Below, one piece after another: positions 1 through 12,446 of a stretch of DNA of 34,283 bases. Below the pieces are notes generated by a model, which was not told the DNA's origin, did no database searches, and saw nothing but the letters and a program-made list of their open reading frames with translations. Source of the stretch: Gracilaria domingensis (Eukaryota; Rhodophyta; Florideophyceae; Gracilariales; Gracilariaceae); NCBI GenBank assembly GCA_022539475.1, contig VCMS01000269.1, positions 105,988 through 140,270 of the forward strand, written 5' to 3'. Numbering within the stretch: position 1 is the first letter of the stretch; every line of letters begins with the position of its first letter. Both the position numbers and the translations under genes were made by a program.

Positions 1-2364
1 CGCCCGGACGGACTGGACACTTGCTCGACGACATTTCCCGGCCCGCCCCCCGTCAAAGGCCCACCGACCGCCGCATGGAGCTGCCTGCCGCGCATCTCGG
101 CGGCAAATGGTGCCTGTCCGGGCGTAGAGCCAGCAGCGGCGTGTCGACGTGCGCTGCTGCCCCCTTTTGTCTAATTCCTTGCCGCGGCTGGGCTCCCTGC
201 GTCCGACAAACAGCGGCTGCGCGAACCGTGCGCCTGCTCCGACTTGACCGTGTTACGAAAACGTCCTACGTGTCGTGATCTGGCCGCGTGTGCTGCTCCT
301 TAAAGCTCACCGCTAAACGTCGTTCTGTGTTCAGGTTGTGTCTCTTCTGACCGCTCTTTTTTCCCGTCGAGTGTTACAGCGGAGGCCCCTCGCGCTGTTA
401 CCCATTCACGCTGGAGCATCAGCAACTTGTTTGCTGTCGCGTCAGTTGCTTGCCGCTTTTTCTGTGGCTCTGTCGCTTGCTGTCACATTATGTGCTCCGA
501 GCGTAAATGACACGCAGCAATGCGTCGGAACATGCGAAGAGAATCGCAACGCTACATTCTTGAACTGGTGAACTCAAATTTAATCATCCACATCTTTCCT
601 CACAGTGTGATCGTTAACTTTTCAAAAGCGTGCGTACGGAAAAGCTTTAACAGACCACCCGTAAAACAACAAAAAATACAAAAGCTGTTGACTTCCAATG
701 CTGTACAGGGGAGGAAGATTCCCGCAAGTTACGACGAAGTTCATTCTTGCGCCCTGAAGTCATTCTGGTGAGTTTTTTATCAGTCTCTTTCTTATTTCAG
801 TCTTCATTCTGGGATAAGTCTGCTCGCTCATGGTATTTAAACTAAAATCAATTGGGTGATAGAAAGACGCCTGGTACCGGAGGCGCGTGACGCGTCGGTC
901 CTTCTCAAGTTTCGAGTTCAAGATTTCAAAACGTTCAATCTCCGTTCAGCATGCCTTTTTCAAGTCTCCTTCTTTTCTTTATAGCGTCTTTCCTCAGTTC
1001 CTCAAATGTCAACCATGCCGCACATGCTGCTTCGACATATTCGATACCTCCTCATTTTTCTGCCCTGGTGCTTCGACAACTCCGTAAGCCTCTCTGAGGT
1101 AGTGCACTGTTCCTGCTTCCGTGACGTCGTACATCAGGACCTGAAGTTTTCTTAATTCTGTAAAGACGGCACCTCCCCTATAAGCCTTTGCTTCCTTTCT
1201 CGCCACGAGTGCAGCACTTGAGCTGTTTCTTGCTTGTCTTTTCCAATAGTTTTCAGACTGTTGCTCTGCAAATACCCAGGCATAACCGCTTTGAGTGAAC
1301 TGAGGCAGCGAGCGAGCTTCAAAGCGCGACATTTTTACCAACACATATGATTCCTATAACCGCAGTCCCTCTGAACAAAGCTCATAATAGCTAATAATTG
1401 TGAGAGAGACACCTTCTTTGCCCGCTACTACCTCACGCCACCCTGTTCCTCAACAGCATCAACTCTCACTTTCCCATACAAAATATCTTCCCACACCAGG
1501 TTCTACCTAATAATCAGGTTTGGACATATATGTCCAATTAGGCGCAATACACCCAACAACTGTCGATTCAAAGCTGTCGACGTTGTACGGAGTGCGTTGG
1601 TACAGAAATTGATTGCCATCATGATCCTCGAAGAGCCTAGTCCTGTGTGCAAAACCACCTCGACGGAAAACAACAAAGCCGCGTCGCAGCGAGCACTTTT
1701 CCTCGCTCCCTCAACTACGAGCGGAAACAACCTCAACGGGACCACCCGCGCGTATCAGCGAGAGCGCCCGATCTGGGATACCAGTAACAGAAGGGTAGAA
1801 TAGCATATCCGAATGGTTCCTGGCGAGAAGGCACAGCGAGTGGTGGGATATCCAGCCCCAACGGTAGTGGGACGCAACAAAAGATCAACACAAAACGGAG
1901 CCGCAGTCTGCGAGCACTGACTCGCCGATAAGCGGAAAACTCCCGAGACACATTAAAACAAACCTCAAGTAGGGCAGAGTACGAAAGCCCGTAAAAGACG
2001 GAAATGAACTACAATAAAATAGATAGAGAACAAGTGCCGTGAACGAACGGATTAGTACTTCTCAGGGATCGGAGTTGTTTGATCCACCGGAATGCGTGCG
2101 GTAATTCCCAGGATGGGGCTGGTGACCGTGCGCAAGCGGGCAAGAAGATCAGAGCCAAAGGCCTCTGTGAGGTTTACTTCCCGTACAGTGCGGCAAGTGC
2201 GCCACTTATATTATCGCGCACTTGAAAATTATCAATTAAATTATCATCTAACTTAGTCCCGCGCGTGCCGCCGAATACACTACAGGTGTGCCCCCGTGGC
2301 ATCTTGCCACGGGGCCCGCGCGATCGGGGCCAACTGGCACACGTGTGCAGAATATACTACCCTT
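1..2364. other. unassigned left flank, no recognisable gene
   Basis: I find no frame longer than about 110 codons and no motif I recognise on either strand. Composition changes along the stretch: about 1-330 is GC-rich, 550-1000 is clearly more AT-rich, and 1950-2280 is mixed. This may be host intergenic DNA. Because the sequence further right shows dense single-base indels, a real gene here could also be hidden by sequence errors. No feature is claimed. Confidence 0.4.
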
Positions 2365-2673
2365 CTAGCATACCCCAAAATTAGGGCATAACCCCAGTAG
2401 CCTCTCATAAACCTGAGGTGTCAAGCGGTAAGGATCAACCAAACTATGAAGAAGCACTCGGTGCATCCCCCAAAGGGCGTTTTGCTCTACAATCTCCCCC
2501 TTCTCACGAGGCGAGACATCCGACTCCGTCTGTCCATACGCCTCGCGATGGAGGTATATAAGGAAGTCTCCAAAGACGGGTCTGCCGAAATCGTGTTCGT
2601 GAAGCCAGCCAACGACTTCCGGTGCAGTACGAACTCTCGCATCTGCTCGAGGCCGCTTGCGCGTATGTCCCAA
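2365..2673 (-). other. unrecognised open segment (102 codons)
   Basis: The minus strand is open for 102 codons with a protein-like composition: balanced, with alternating charged and hydrophobic residues, and a stretch reading VYERLLGLCPNFG near the end. The overlapping plus-strand frames look more like low-complexity shadows. No family is recognised. If the region is error-rich, this may be an error-free piece of a longer gene or of another mobile element that continues in other frames towards 3200. It may equally be chance. Confidence 0.15.
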
Positions 2674-5600
2674 CGCATCCGAACTGGCCCTCCGTCCTCG
2701 ACGGCAGCATCAAGTGTCGAACGCGCCGTTCCGGTCTGTTCCTCTCCGCAGTCGCGGCTGCCCCCAGCCGGGTTCTTTCCGGACAAGATCACGCATCCAG
2801 CTCAGTTTCTGTTCTCTTCTTGCGCCCGTGTGGGATTGGTGTTCAACCGCGAGATGCCAGCTACGCTGGGTGGATGGCCTACCGCAGGCGCGTTAACGCC
2901 ATCCGGGATCCCCATCCGGCCACAGTTTTCCTTTTTGCCCAGGCTCCCTGTTTGACGCCGAAGCCGTTCGGGATACAGAGCTCGTCGACTCGTACGCTGT
3001 CGACGGTCAACTCCCTGGTGGGCTTTCCTCTGAGTTACCGCGTTATGGACTGGATCGCCCGCGTTGCGGTTGAAGCCGAGCTGCCTGTTTGTAGGTCGGA
3101 AACGAGACGACGACATATTCGCTCGTAATGAGATGGCCGCATTGGGTACGCGCGACACTTCCGAGCTCGAACGACACATGCCCGGTGTCCGCACAGTACC
3201 AGACGCATGTGGCACGTTACCTGAACTTTCGGCGAGGTCGGCTACGGTGCGACCATTCTAGCCAACGCGTTGGACCGAAAATTGACCCGATATTCGAATA
3301 CGTTCAGCGCAGCAAGGAGTTGATCCTAGTGGGCGCGGAATGATCCTTCGCGCCGAGTTCCGGTTCCTCTCCGCCGTCCTGGAGCGGTCTCAATTTTCCA
3401 TGAAGGCCTCCGCTTTCGAGTAGAAATTGGCGTTTCCCGCTTCGGGGTATCTGGTGCCGTACCAGTGTCAGCGTAGGTGGAACGCATGCTGCGTCACTCT
3501 ATACCTTGGCGCGATATCTGCCGCTGCCGTCATTTCTGGCCTCGGATCGAAGTCGCCAGCGAGGGGTGCACGTAGCTACCTGCCCCTGCTAACTTAACAT
3601 TAGGCTTTCGTAACTTCATGAATATCCGCTCTCGCGGCCTGTGGAGCAATCCTGGCAACAGAATGGACCGTACGCGTGCGGCTTTCCTCTCATCGAGGCA
3701 TATTGATTCGTACCGGTTCGGTCATACCCGGAATCTCGATCTCGCAATGCGATCCTGAGCGTTGGATCTCTTCCGAAGTGGCTCGGCTTGGTCCGTCAAA
3801 TGCGCGCGAAGCCGAGCCGCGTTGGTGGAGCGTCAATTGCTTAGATTTGACTGGATGAGGTGCCTGCTATTGCAGTTTCCCCGACGGAGTCCGCGGCAGT
3901 CGGACCCCGTTCTCCCGACGGAACGTCACGCCGGCGACTTCCGTATACTGTGACCCTGGATTCTGGGAGGTAATTGGCCCGCTGAGGCGCTGGTCCGCGC
4001 GAGAGAGCGAATTCCCGGAAGGGCACCCGCGTGGGTTTCGTATATCTCGACGATGACGGTGATGACCTGCAGAGGGAAGGAAGTCCCATGATGAGGGGAC
4101 CCAGTGGGGTATTGCCTCGGGAGCCCGACACTTACGGGAGATAACGGACGAAGTCGCTGATCGTTACTCCACTCCGCCTGTGCGGCTCCGCTCCGATCGG
4201 CCCGTGGGCTCAGGATGTAGCATCCGCCGTGGGCGGCAGTTTCTTCTCTCACTGCCGCGAGCGGCGTAATTCGGCGACTTCCTTCCGAGCGTGGGAGTGG
4301 CCCGTTCTCGATCGGTGACTCGATCGAGTCCGGAGTTGCATAGCAATAGCGGCCAGCGCTTCTCCGGGGATCCCGTAGTGGGGCACCCAAGGTGGCTGGC
4401 CGTCTGGTCTGCGTAATTTCATCCTGCTTCGCGATCTCCTAACGGGCTACGGTAGTCCGCGACTACGACCCCGATGATGAGGGGCGACTCAATGTAGAGG
4501 TACAACCTTTCTCCAGCCGTGCTGGCTTGGCTCAAACTCTTTCGTCTTGCTGCTCCCCTTCTCTAGTGGCTGACCTCGTTTGAGGCTTGTTTGCAAATGG
4601 CCCACCAAGAGAGGGGTAACTTTCCGCATCAAGCGGTCTGTAGCGATAAAACTTCCTTAGTCTTCTTCCAGTTTCCCTGGCTCTTCCCTTCTTCTTAGTG
4701 CTTCTTTCTTCTTTATCTTCTCTCTCACTGTAGTTGCTTCCGCATTTCTGCGGGCATGTTGTTCAGCGCAGAAGCTGTCCGCTTAGAGGCGGCCTGGTCC
4801 GCCTTGAGGCGGCTAAGGAATCTCGAGTTACTTCAACAAGTTGCATCCGCTTGACGCGCATATTCTGCGTAAATGCAATAGCTGTTCGCGCATCGAGAGG
4901 CATATTCCGGTCTGGGACGGCTGTGCTCAATAAGAACGTGGTGTCAACCCACTTTGGGCCTTCCAGCTAGCCGTATCGGTGTCCGTGTGCGAGGTGGTAC
5001 TGCTAAGACTTCGAAGCGAGGCAGTGCTCATGGGCTCGTGCGTATCCTCTGAGAGCGTTAGCCGTACTAACGGACTCGATACAGCTAGTTCCCGCGCTCA
5101 GGGGCTAGGCCGTGACTTATCAGACGGCAATGGACATACTCCTCATCCGGAGACTTTCCGCGCAGGATGCGGCTTTTGTCGATGTATCCTTCTCTCGAGG
5201 TGTCGTTGTTAAACCCTCCTCCCCTGTCGTGGGCTTCATTGGTTACTTTGCGGCTTCCGTCCTGACGGCAAGACATCCTGACGCCATCGAGAAGCCATTT
5301 TTGACCAAATGTGTTTTCATGTCATCCGGCTTCAGAGTTCTGGCTTTCTTCCCGTATTGTCGGCTGTTACCGGAGCTTCGTGTTCCGAATGCGAGCTTTC
5401 CGGCGTTCCGCAATGATCTCGAGTGACGGTGAACGGTCCGCAATGCGTTGCCAGCGAGTGGTGCCGTGGCACGTGGCCGGAGGCGACGCCTTTGCCAAGC
5501 ATGTGCTGTGCGTGGGGCCTGGCGCCGTTTGCACGCGGTGGCGTCTGGCTGATTCAAATTCGAATTTCCGTTTTCCGGCGGCCGCAAGTCCTTACATGCG

Positions 5601-6899
5601 GGCACGTGCCCGGCTCGTGTGTTGTCACCCTCCTACTGGAGGCGATCGCCGGCAGGAAGCCAGACACTTGGCGGCAGCGTGCGCCGCGTGTGCAGCGTTG
5701 GCTGCTGCCCACTCTACTGTGGCATGTCGGCCATGCTGTTCGCGCGGTTTGCCTCCGTGTTTTTCAACGGCTTCTATTACTGCGAGTGCTTCATATAAAA
5801 TCTGCGCCGAAATCGGGTCTGGCCGTAAATCAACACGGTCTTTTCTGGACAGCGCTTTCTTTTCCGTGTCTTCCGGTTCTTTTGACGCGCAGTGCAGCTG
5901 CCGCTTGGCCGGCTCGACTGCGGCGGGCTATTAACTTCCGCATTCGGAGCTGTGGCTTGCTGGCGGGTGGTTACCACCTCTTCCGGCGTACCGGTCTCAG
6001 CTGCACAGCTGGGGCCAGGCCTTTGGTCCTTGCCGTCTGTGACGCCGTACAGTGCTATCCGGCGGCGAAGCGGCGACTTCTGCAGCAGCTAATTCCTGGT
6101 GTTCTTTTGCCGTTCTCCGGCTTCGTGCTTGACGCACATGAGGTGGTGGCGTTCCTCTTAGGCTTCCGCGATAAGCTGCGCTTCTCTGCTTTTTCCGAAT
6201 CTCGCTGTACGTCGCGCGTCTCCGCGTGCTTCACCTACGACTTTGCGTGCGGCCCGGAGGCTGCAATAGGCACTTCCGACTGACGGCGCACAACAGAACG
6301 AGGCGACTTACTCCTCCTCCCCTCTCAGCTTGGAGGCGTCGGGGGTGTGGATGAGTACACGCGAGGGGCAGTATCCGCGTGTGGAATTGTGCGGCGTTCG
6401 AGAGCTGGCGGGTTAGCTTCCGCTTTGCGCAAATCATGCAAGTCGCGGCTATGATGCGGGCAGACTGGACAACGAAGCGCGCTCTCCCGCTGTCGCCCGG
6501 CTTGGTCCATCAGTATGGCGTAGCGCCGCTGGTCCGGCGTTTTCCGGTTGCTTTTTTTTCCTGACGAACAGGCTGTGGCGCAGGCGTTACGCGATCGCGC
6601 GAAAACTGCTCGGGTTCACCGCTCATATCGAGGACAACCGTTGTGATCGGTGATAGAAATACCCTGTATGGGCGTTCCGCGTAGGAGACGAGCTTATGCC
6701 TCTCCCCTTTTCCGGGTTATAGTATTTCCTCGCGTAGGAAGCCGTAGTTACCTCCCTGATCTGAGGGGCATCCCTGGCGCATCGTCGGCGTCGGAAATTC
6801 TCGCTTGTACGCGGGCGTTGTCCTATCTGATTGTTTTTGCGTAATGTAGAATGACTGTTCTTAAGGCCAGCTTCAGGCGTCCCTGTGTAGACGAATGGC
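2674..6899. other. GC-rich stretch without recognisable gene
   Basis: Several overlapping frames of 60-286 codons occur on both strands (the longest is on the plus strand at 5423-6283). Their translations are rich in Cys, Arg, Ser and Leu, as expected from translating GC-rich non-coding DNA, and contain no motif I recognise. The part next to 6900 lies where the 3' LTR of the older minus-strand element should be, but I could not find a matching LTR on the other side (after about 11900). Confidence 0.35.
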
Positions 6900-7850
6900 G
6901 AGGGAACTTATCCAAGTTGCTGTGGCTCGATAGCCACGAAGGTGAACGCGTGATAGCAACAAGCCTCGAGACGGTGCGAATCTGAGTAGTGCGATGAACC
7001 TGGGATTCGTGGCTTGTTCACCGCATCGGTGTACTTGATCCAACTGCCACGGATGTTCGGCATACGAATGTCCGTAATTGGCATTGAGCATTGTGCCGTT
7101 AAAACGTTCAACCTGCCCATTACCTGGGGTGTAGTGTTTGTCGTAAACCAGTTTTGATCCGCAAGATGCGGCAAACGTCTTGAAAGAACTTAGCCGTAAC
7201 CTGCGGTCCTATTGTCGCGATAACAGGTCAATCGGAAGGTCCGTAGACAAAACCCAGTGTGTAACGAAAGCTTGGGTCGACCGGCAACTGGCGGTAACCT
7301 TCGTGCAAAGGCAAGTCCGTACCCGTTTAGAAAAACGGTCGTGATCACAAGTAGAGAACGGTTTCCCACGCGGCGAGGCGGATAACACTCGCGCGAGCAA
7401 GTCAAATTGCCAACGGAATTCAAGTGGAGCCCTGGAGGGAAGAGTACCAACTTCTTGGAGTACTTCGCAGTTTGACGCGGTTCTTCTTCCCGCGCAGGTC
7501 AAACATCCCACGAACGTGGCAATAGCGCGTCGAAGCCATTGCTGGCCAGTAAAAGTCCTTCGTAAGGTGTAGTAGCAACTGTCCTGCCAACCAGGGGGCT
7601 GACAACGTCGCGTAGTGGCGACAAATGCAGTATCTCGTGACTGAAGTGAGTGCTGGAACCACAGATCTGTGGCCTGTTCTGACGGTTTCGGATTTAGCAA
7701 TCCTTGTCGTTCTCGACGAAAGGCACTGGCCACCGTTTAGGCGATACGAGATCTCCGTACAAAAACTGGTCGTGTGCTGCTCCCGATGATGTCCTGCCGC
7801 TTGATCGGTACGACCAAGAGCGCCGGTTCGGTTTGTGTCAGACACGGCTA
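6900..7850 (-). pseudogene. integrase remnant of the older Ty3/gypsy element
   Basis: Near 7500-7620 (minus strand) the text resembles the zinc-binding region of retroelement integrase: a TLRRTF-WPAMAST stretch followed by separated Cys residues. Around 7190-7260 and 6930-7100 the catalytic core continues, with words such as TMLNA and AEHPWQLDQVHR, typical of the segment after the catalytic Glu. The pieces lie in at least three frames. In Ty3/gypsy elements this enzyme inserts the cDNA into the genome; here the reading frame is not usable as written. The order after RNase H at 8000-8500 supports the assignment. Confidence 0.65.
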
Positions 7851-7999
7851 AGCAGCTCGTGCATGCTCCCTCCTATCCGATTCTCATCGGCATCGCTCGA
7901 GCCGTCTCCACGAGGAAGCATCGGTATCTCAGATCCATGACTGCGCAGCATTCAGCGCTGTTTTCCAAGCGGACAGTGGCATCAGCTGTAGTGTTCAGG

Positions 8000-8500
8000 A
8001 GTCCTTTCTTAACGGATTCGAATGATATTCCGACAGCCCGAATTCTTGCCATCCATCAAGCGCCAGATGGCTCCTGCTATAGAGAGTAGCCAGCGTAATG
8101 CGAATGATCGGTTAAAGATGACAATGAAGCGGGTTCCCATTAAATAGGGCCGCAGTGGTCTGTAACGCCCAGACAACTGCCAAAGCAACTCCTTCTCGAT
8201 ACCGGTTTCTCTCGTGAACGTTGAGGTCTTCCTTGACCAATACGCAATTGGCAATCGCTCGCACATCATGCTGGTTGGTCTGGAATAGGGCACAGGCCGA
8301 CTTGTAGTGCCCTCGCATCGCGTATCTAAACTGCATATGGCAAACCAGCCTAGGCAGGGATAAGAATACAGTGGCGATGTCACCAGCGTCCAACGAGTCG
8401 ACGAGAACGCCGCGACCTTGCGGTTTGTCGAATTCTTCAGATCGACTGGCTGGCCTTTGCGAAGCAGCTCGTTCAGAAGTGCATGCGAATATCCCAAAAT
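8000..8500 (-). pseudogene. RNase H remnant of the older Ty3/gypsy element
   Basis: The minus strand contains PIAYWSRKTSTFTRETGIEK, then RPYLMGTRFIV and FALRWLLSIAG. These match the conserved blocks of Ty3/gypsy RNase H: the 'PIAYASR' block, the 'E.NY...EKE' block, and the 'TDH.ALRWLL...D.SGRLMRW' block. The catalytic 'TDH' is damaged (it reads as FNRSFALRW). Several one-base shifts move the text between frames. RNase H removes the RNA strand during cDNA synthesis. It lies between the RT and integrase remnants, as expected. Confidence 0.75.
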
Positions 8501-8599
8501 TCGGAATGAAGCGCGATTACACTATTGTGCAGCAAGCCGAGAAAAGATCGGAGTTCCGTCTGCGTCTCGGATCTTAGCCTCTTTGAGGGATTTCACGCT

Positions 8600-9400
8600 A
8601 CTTTCGTTCAATCGACGAAGCCGCCCGGACGGTATAAGCATGGCCGGAGATACTTGACGGTTTCGGTAAAGAAAACTCACACTTCTTGAGCTGTTGTAGC
8701 GTAATGGCCTGCATCGCGTAGGACTCGCATCACATCCCTGTAGCGTGGGTCAAGTGCTCATCAGGTTGCTGGAGTAGACAATGATTGCATCCCAGGTATA
8801 CAGCAAGCTTCCACTTAAAAGCGGGCTATCTAGCAGAATATTCCACAGCTCGTTGTAAAAGTGCTGGCGCGTTCGTTAACAACAAAGGGCATGCCGATGA
8901 ATCGGTAACAATCCTGTCATGACAAACGAAGGGCTGCTTGTCAAACGATCTCAGTCCTGCACGGGAACTTGCCAATACGCCCAATTCGCGTCTAGGGTTG
9001 TGAACATCTTTCGCGTCGCCCAATGAATCGATGATTCATCATTCGTGGAATACGGAATACACATCCTTGACCGTAGCCTGCGTTTACTTGCTGGTAATGC
9101 GATGCAAATCGCCAAGACCCATCAGCTTTGGCGCCGAGCACGGCACCGGGCGATGCCCAAGGTGGGGGGGACCTGGAAAGGGGCCGCGGCTCGATAACTT
9201 CCAGCGGAGCCATTCTCTCACTTGAGCCTTTTCTCCTGCCCTGCCGGAGCTGTCGGTTCCTGTCCCTGTAAGGTGCTGTGAAATGGCCGAGTATCGGTAA
9301 GCAAATCAATCCGCTGTTCGGTAATACCATCTTACCCAGTGTGCCATCCACCATGGGCGGTGAAACTCCCAAGCATGGTGCCGGCAATTAATTCGCGTGA
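8600..9400 (-). pseudogene. reverse transcriptase remnant of the older element
   Basis: On the minus strand the text PWASPGAVLGAKADGSWRF, then VNA, FRIPRM and, in the next frame, GDAKDVHNP and CHDR, follows the fingers and palm of Ty3/gypsy RT. The active-site region near 8790 reads YTWDAIIVYSS, where the family has Y-x-D-D-x-x-x-Y-S. One catalytic Asp is displaced. Most differences are one-base shifts between well-kept words. Confidence 0.75.
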
Positions 9401-9989
9401 GTCTCTGGGACATGTTCAATAGATCCAGAGACTTCCAAGTTCCTGTACTGGCCCTTATACTTCGTGTAGCAGCGAACTCAGTCCGTATCATTACTGTCCG
9501 ACGAAGGTCGGCATTGCCTCCTTCGACAGGCTGCGGTTATTTGCATCCGACGAAGTCGGCGTAGCCATCTCTCGACGAACTGTTCGTCCATGTCGTTCGG
9601 AATGTTCCGTCCGCCCCTCCTCAGCTTCGAGGATTCCCGAGAACCTCGGCAATAGAAACCTGAGTAGGCCTAGCCGCGAGGGTGCGGAAGCAACGAACCA
9701 ATAACTTGGCTCCTGACCAACTGTTGAGAAAACGGCTGAAAGTTCGCAACCAGCACCTGAAGAAGGCTTTCTCGGTTCGGACGAAAACAACCATTAGCGA
9801 GGGCAATCTGATCGCTTCTCTCTGTAGAACGCAGGCAACGGTTTGTACGTTTGTAGCACATGTGGGAGGTCACAGTAACCAGACCTGTGAATGCAGGCGG
9901 ATGAAAATTGGGCCGAGCTACTCGAGCTTTGTAGACTTCGTCATCGTGCACTGTAGGCTTCTGTCCGTCAGGCAAAGGACTTGCTTCTT

Positions 9990-10350
9990 CAGAGCCCGGC
10001 GCCAGGGACGCCGGAAACGTCGGTACAAGTATCCATCTCTCAACTTTCGATGGTCGCTTACCGCGTCGAGTTGCAGTCGACGAAGCGGTCACAGCAGTCT
10101 GCAGCGATGGATAACCGGCGCAGCGAGTTTTGCTTGCAAACCAAGAAATCAGAGCTTCGCACGGTAGCGGCAAGCTGACGAGCAGGTCTATTACTCCCAC
10201 AGTCGAAAGTGTCCTGATTGTTCGCATCCGCTATATCGATCTGCGGCGCCGCACGAACGCGAGAACGCAATGTGCGGCGAATCATAGATCTGCAACCAAA
10301 AAGTCTTGGTCCCAAGCTTGTATCGACACTGGACAATCTGCCGCACCATG
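9990..10350 (-). pseudogene. possible aspartic protease remnant of the older element
   Basis: The minus strand reads ADANNQ, then in another frame TLSTVGVIDLLVSLPLP, which resembles the flap-to-C-terminal part of retropepsins in Ty3/gypsy elements. A VDT triplet about 100 bases upstream could be the start of the D-T/S-G site, but the glycine and following residues are not readable in one frame. Its place between gag-like sequence and RT fits. The assignment is tentative. Confidence 0.4.
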
Positions 10351-10399
10351 TACTGGTCCGGAAACACCTAGGTCGGCGAAACTTTGTAGTTACGTTTCG

Positions 10400-12130
10400 C
10401 CATGAACAGGACTCTATCTCGGGAACCGGCTGTTCTCAGACGTATCCACGGGCTGAACTCAAGACACCAAGGTGTGCAGAGTTCTACGTCTGAGTGGCCA
10501 GTGTCCTCGAAAGATTGTGACGCGGGGAGCGAGCTTCTCAGTCTGCAGGCGCACCTAAACTCCCGTCGCTGGGGGCGCCTCTCCATTGGCTGGAGCTCCT
10601 TGCTCAGTTTTTCTGTAGCGTCGCCGCCAATACTGCGGAGGTTGCGATTCCGCAGGGGCGGTCTACAGTTCGCCATTCCGAGTGGCACCGTTTCCCTGGT
10701 CCAGCTGAGTCTCCGCCTTCGCACGGAAGGTAGCGATTTTGTCGGAACAACGGTTCCAGCTCGCGGGCGTCAAAACGACTCATACTGACGGCAGCCTATT
10801 CTTCGCGATATCCGCGTATGGGCATTAAGCACATTCGGGAAGCGATGTGCTCTTGGCCTGTAACAGGTTGACAAATAAGGTGACGAAGAAGATCCGCGTT
10901 GGGCGGCCGCGCGTCCCTGTCGAGGAGGATACGGGTTCGCCTCCATCCAGGGCTTGGCTTTCGATATCCGCCAGTAGTGCGGCACGGCAACTGCGGACTT
11001 TGACGTCCGGTCGTACAGAGCGGGGTCTCCGTGCCTGTAGAACGCTCAGTCGTCGACGCAAATTCGAACTCGGCATTGAACGCATCGTGCTGTAACAAGG
11101 TGCAGTTCATAACCCCCTTGAACAGAACCTTCGCGGAATGAAGGCAGTGGAGGAAGTCTCGGCCTTCTACATGAAGGAGTTGGCCGTCGTCGCCGCGTCT
11201 TGATCACCAGTGCATCTCGAGCTGCATCTCCCTCCGTTGGGCAAATTGGAACGAGTTCCAGATAGGTAATCCGGGCGTTGTGTCTCCTGATAATGGGCTA
11301 CCGAACGTCCGCAATCTGATCCGTCCAGTCCATCAACAAACATCGGTTCACCGCTCGGTCTGCGGGCACACGTTGCCGAAATCTGTGAAAGCCTATTGCA
11401 GGCGGGTCTGAATAAACCCGGTTTCCGACCTTCGGCTCCTTGCTTCGTGTCTCGTAGCGGCGAGTATGGTGGGACCTTGTTATCGCTTGCCCTGTCGCGT
11501 AAGAGCGCATGGAATATTGTATGCCGCTTCGCCAGCATCGTTTTAAACTCCTCCTTCGGAGGCGCGAGACGACCGCATCGAACCGAATGAATTGATCTTC
11601 GGCTACAGACCCGTGCAAAAAGTACGGCAGCGCGATGGTAGGCTGTGCCTCTCTCATCCGAAAGTACATCGCTTCCGCACGAAGCGGCTAAGAAAATGCC
11701 ATAGACAAGCACACACTGCTTCCCAGAGAAACTTGTGGGGCTTTAACGTGAGCTCCTTTGTCGAGAGATGATTCGCACTTTGCCAGTCCCACGTGGGGTC
11801 CTCTGTGGCGTCGGTGTCCATCAAGTCCGATAATAGCGTAACGATAGTAGCTTCCGATACAGTAAGTTTGTCGCTTCAACGTCCTTCAATCCGAGGTGTG
11901 TCCTTCGCTTTCGTACGGCCTCGTGCACCGCCAGAATGGCTTCGTAGCCCCGAACGGGATGCACGATAGGCGAGAGCGCTCTTCCGCGTCTGCGTCCGAA
12001 GGAGTCGGTAGATCATCCCTTTTTGGGAGCCCTCCTCAATCAGAAAGAGGAATGAAGAGACGAGCAGACTCACCTTGACTCTTTCTTTGCCGGAGCGATC
12101 CCGGGAACGGCGCGAGTGCTGAGAACCTCA
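10400..12130 (-). pseudogene. gag-like region of the older element
   Basis: This lies upstream (minus strand) of the protease and RT remnants. A stretch near 11570-11660 reads LPYFLHGSVAEDQFIRF, which looks like a capsid helix of a retrotransposon Gag, and 11690-11880 has a further protein-like run. No intact CCHC knuckle was found. The identification rests mainly on position. Confidence 0.3.
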
Positions 12131-12137
12131 GAAACCG

Positions 12138-12446
12138 NNNNNNNNNNNNNNNNNNNNNNNNNNNNNNNNNNNNNNNNNNNNNNNNNNNNNNNNNNNNNNN
12201 NNNNNNNNNNNNNNNNNNNNNNNNNNNNNNNNNNNNNNNNNNNNNNNNNNNNNNNNNNNNNNNNNNNNNNNNNNNNNNNNNNNNNNNNNNNNNNNNNNNN
12301 NNNNNNNNNNNNNNNNNNNNNNNNNNNNNNNNNNNNNNNNNNNNNNNNNNNNNNNNNNNNNNNNNNNNNNNNNNNNNNNNNNNNNNNNNNNNNNNNNNNN
12401 NNNNNNNNNNNNNNNNNNNNNNNNNNNNNNNNNNNNNNNNNNNNNN
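12138..12446. other. assembly gap (309 N)
   Basis: A run of 309 unknown bases. To its left is the older element; to its right the sequence enters directly into the middle of the antisense ORF of the tandem element (equivalent to about 23781 in copy 2). The missing part of copy 1 (about 2.35 kb of internal sequence plus an LTR) is much longer than the gap, so either the gap length is nominal or copy 1 is truncated. Confidence 0.99.

Larger units (their letters stand above)
6900..12130 (-). mobile_element. remnant of an older Ty3/gypsy LTR retrotransposon
   Basis: Reading the minus strand from high to low coordinates gives gag-like sequence, protease-like sequence, reverse transcriptase, RNase H and integrase, the order of a Ty3/gypsy element. 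Each domain is recognisable only in short pieces that jump between frames. It is a different family from the tandem element at 12447-32576: the wording of its RT and RNase H differs and the ACCANNTGGT palindrome is absent. LTRs were not identified. The frame breaks are mostly single-base insertions or deletions with well-kept words between them, which suggests sequence error as much as true decay. Confidence 0.75.

Noticed and set aside
5311..6283. Two long overlapping plus-strand frames (207 and 286 codons) as genes
   Set aside because: They overlap in different frames in GC-rich DNA, are Cys/Arg/Ser-rich and show no motif; chance open frames are likely.
8415..11359. Two ACCNNNNGGT sites (8415 and 11350) as evidence that the left element shares the palindrome system
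   Set aside because: Two in 12 kb is what chance predicts, and neither fits ACCANNTGGT.
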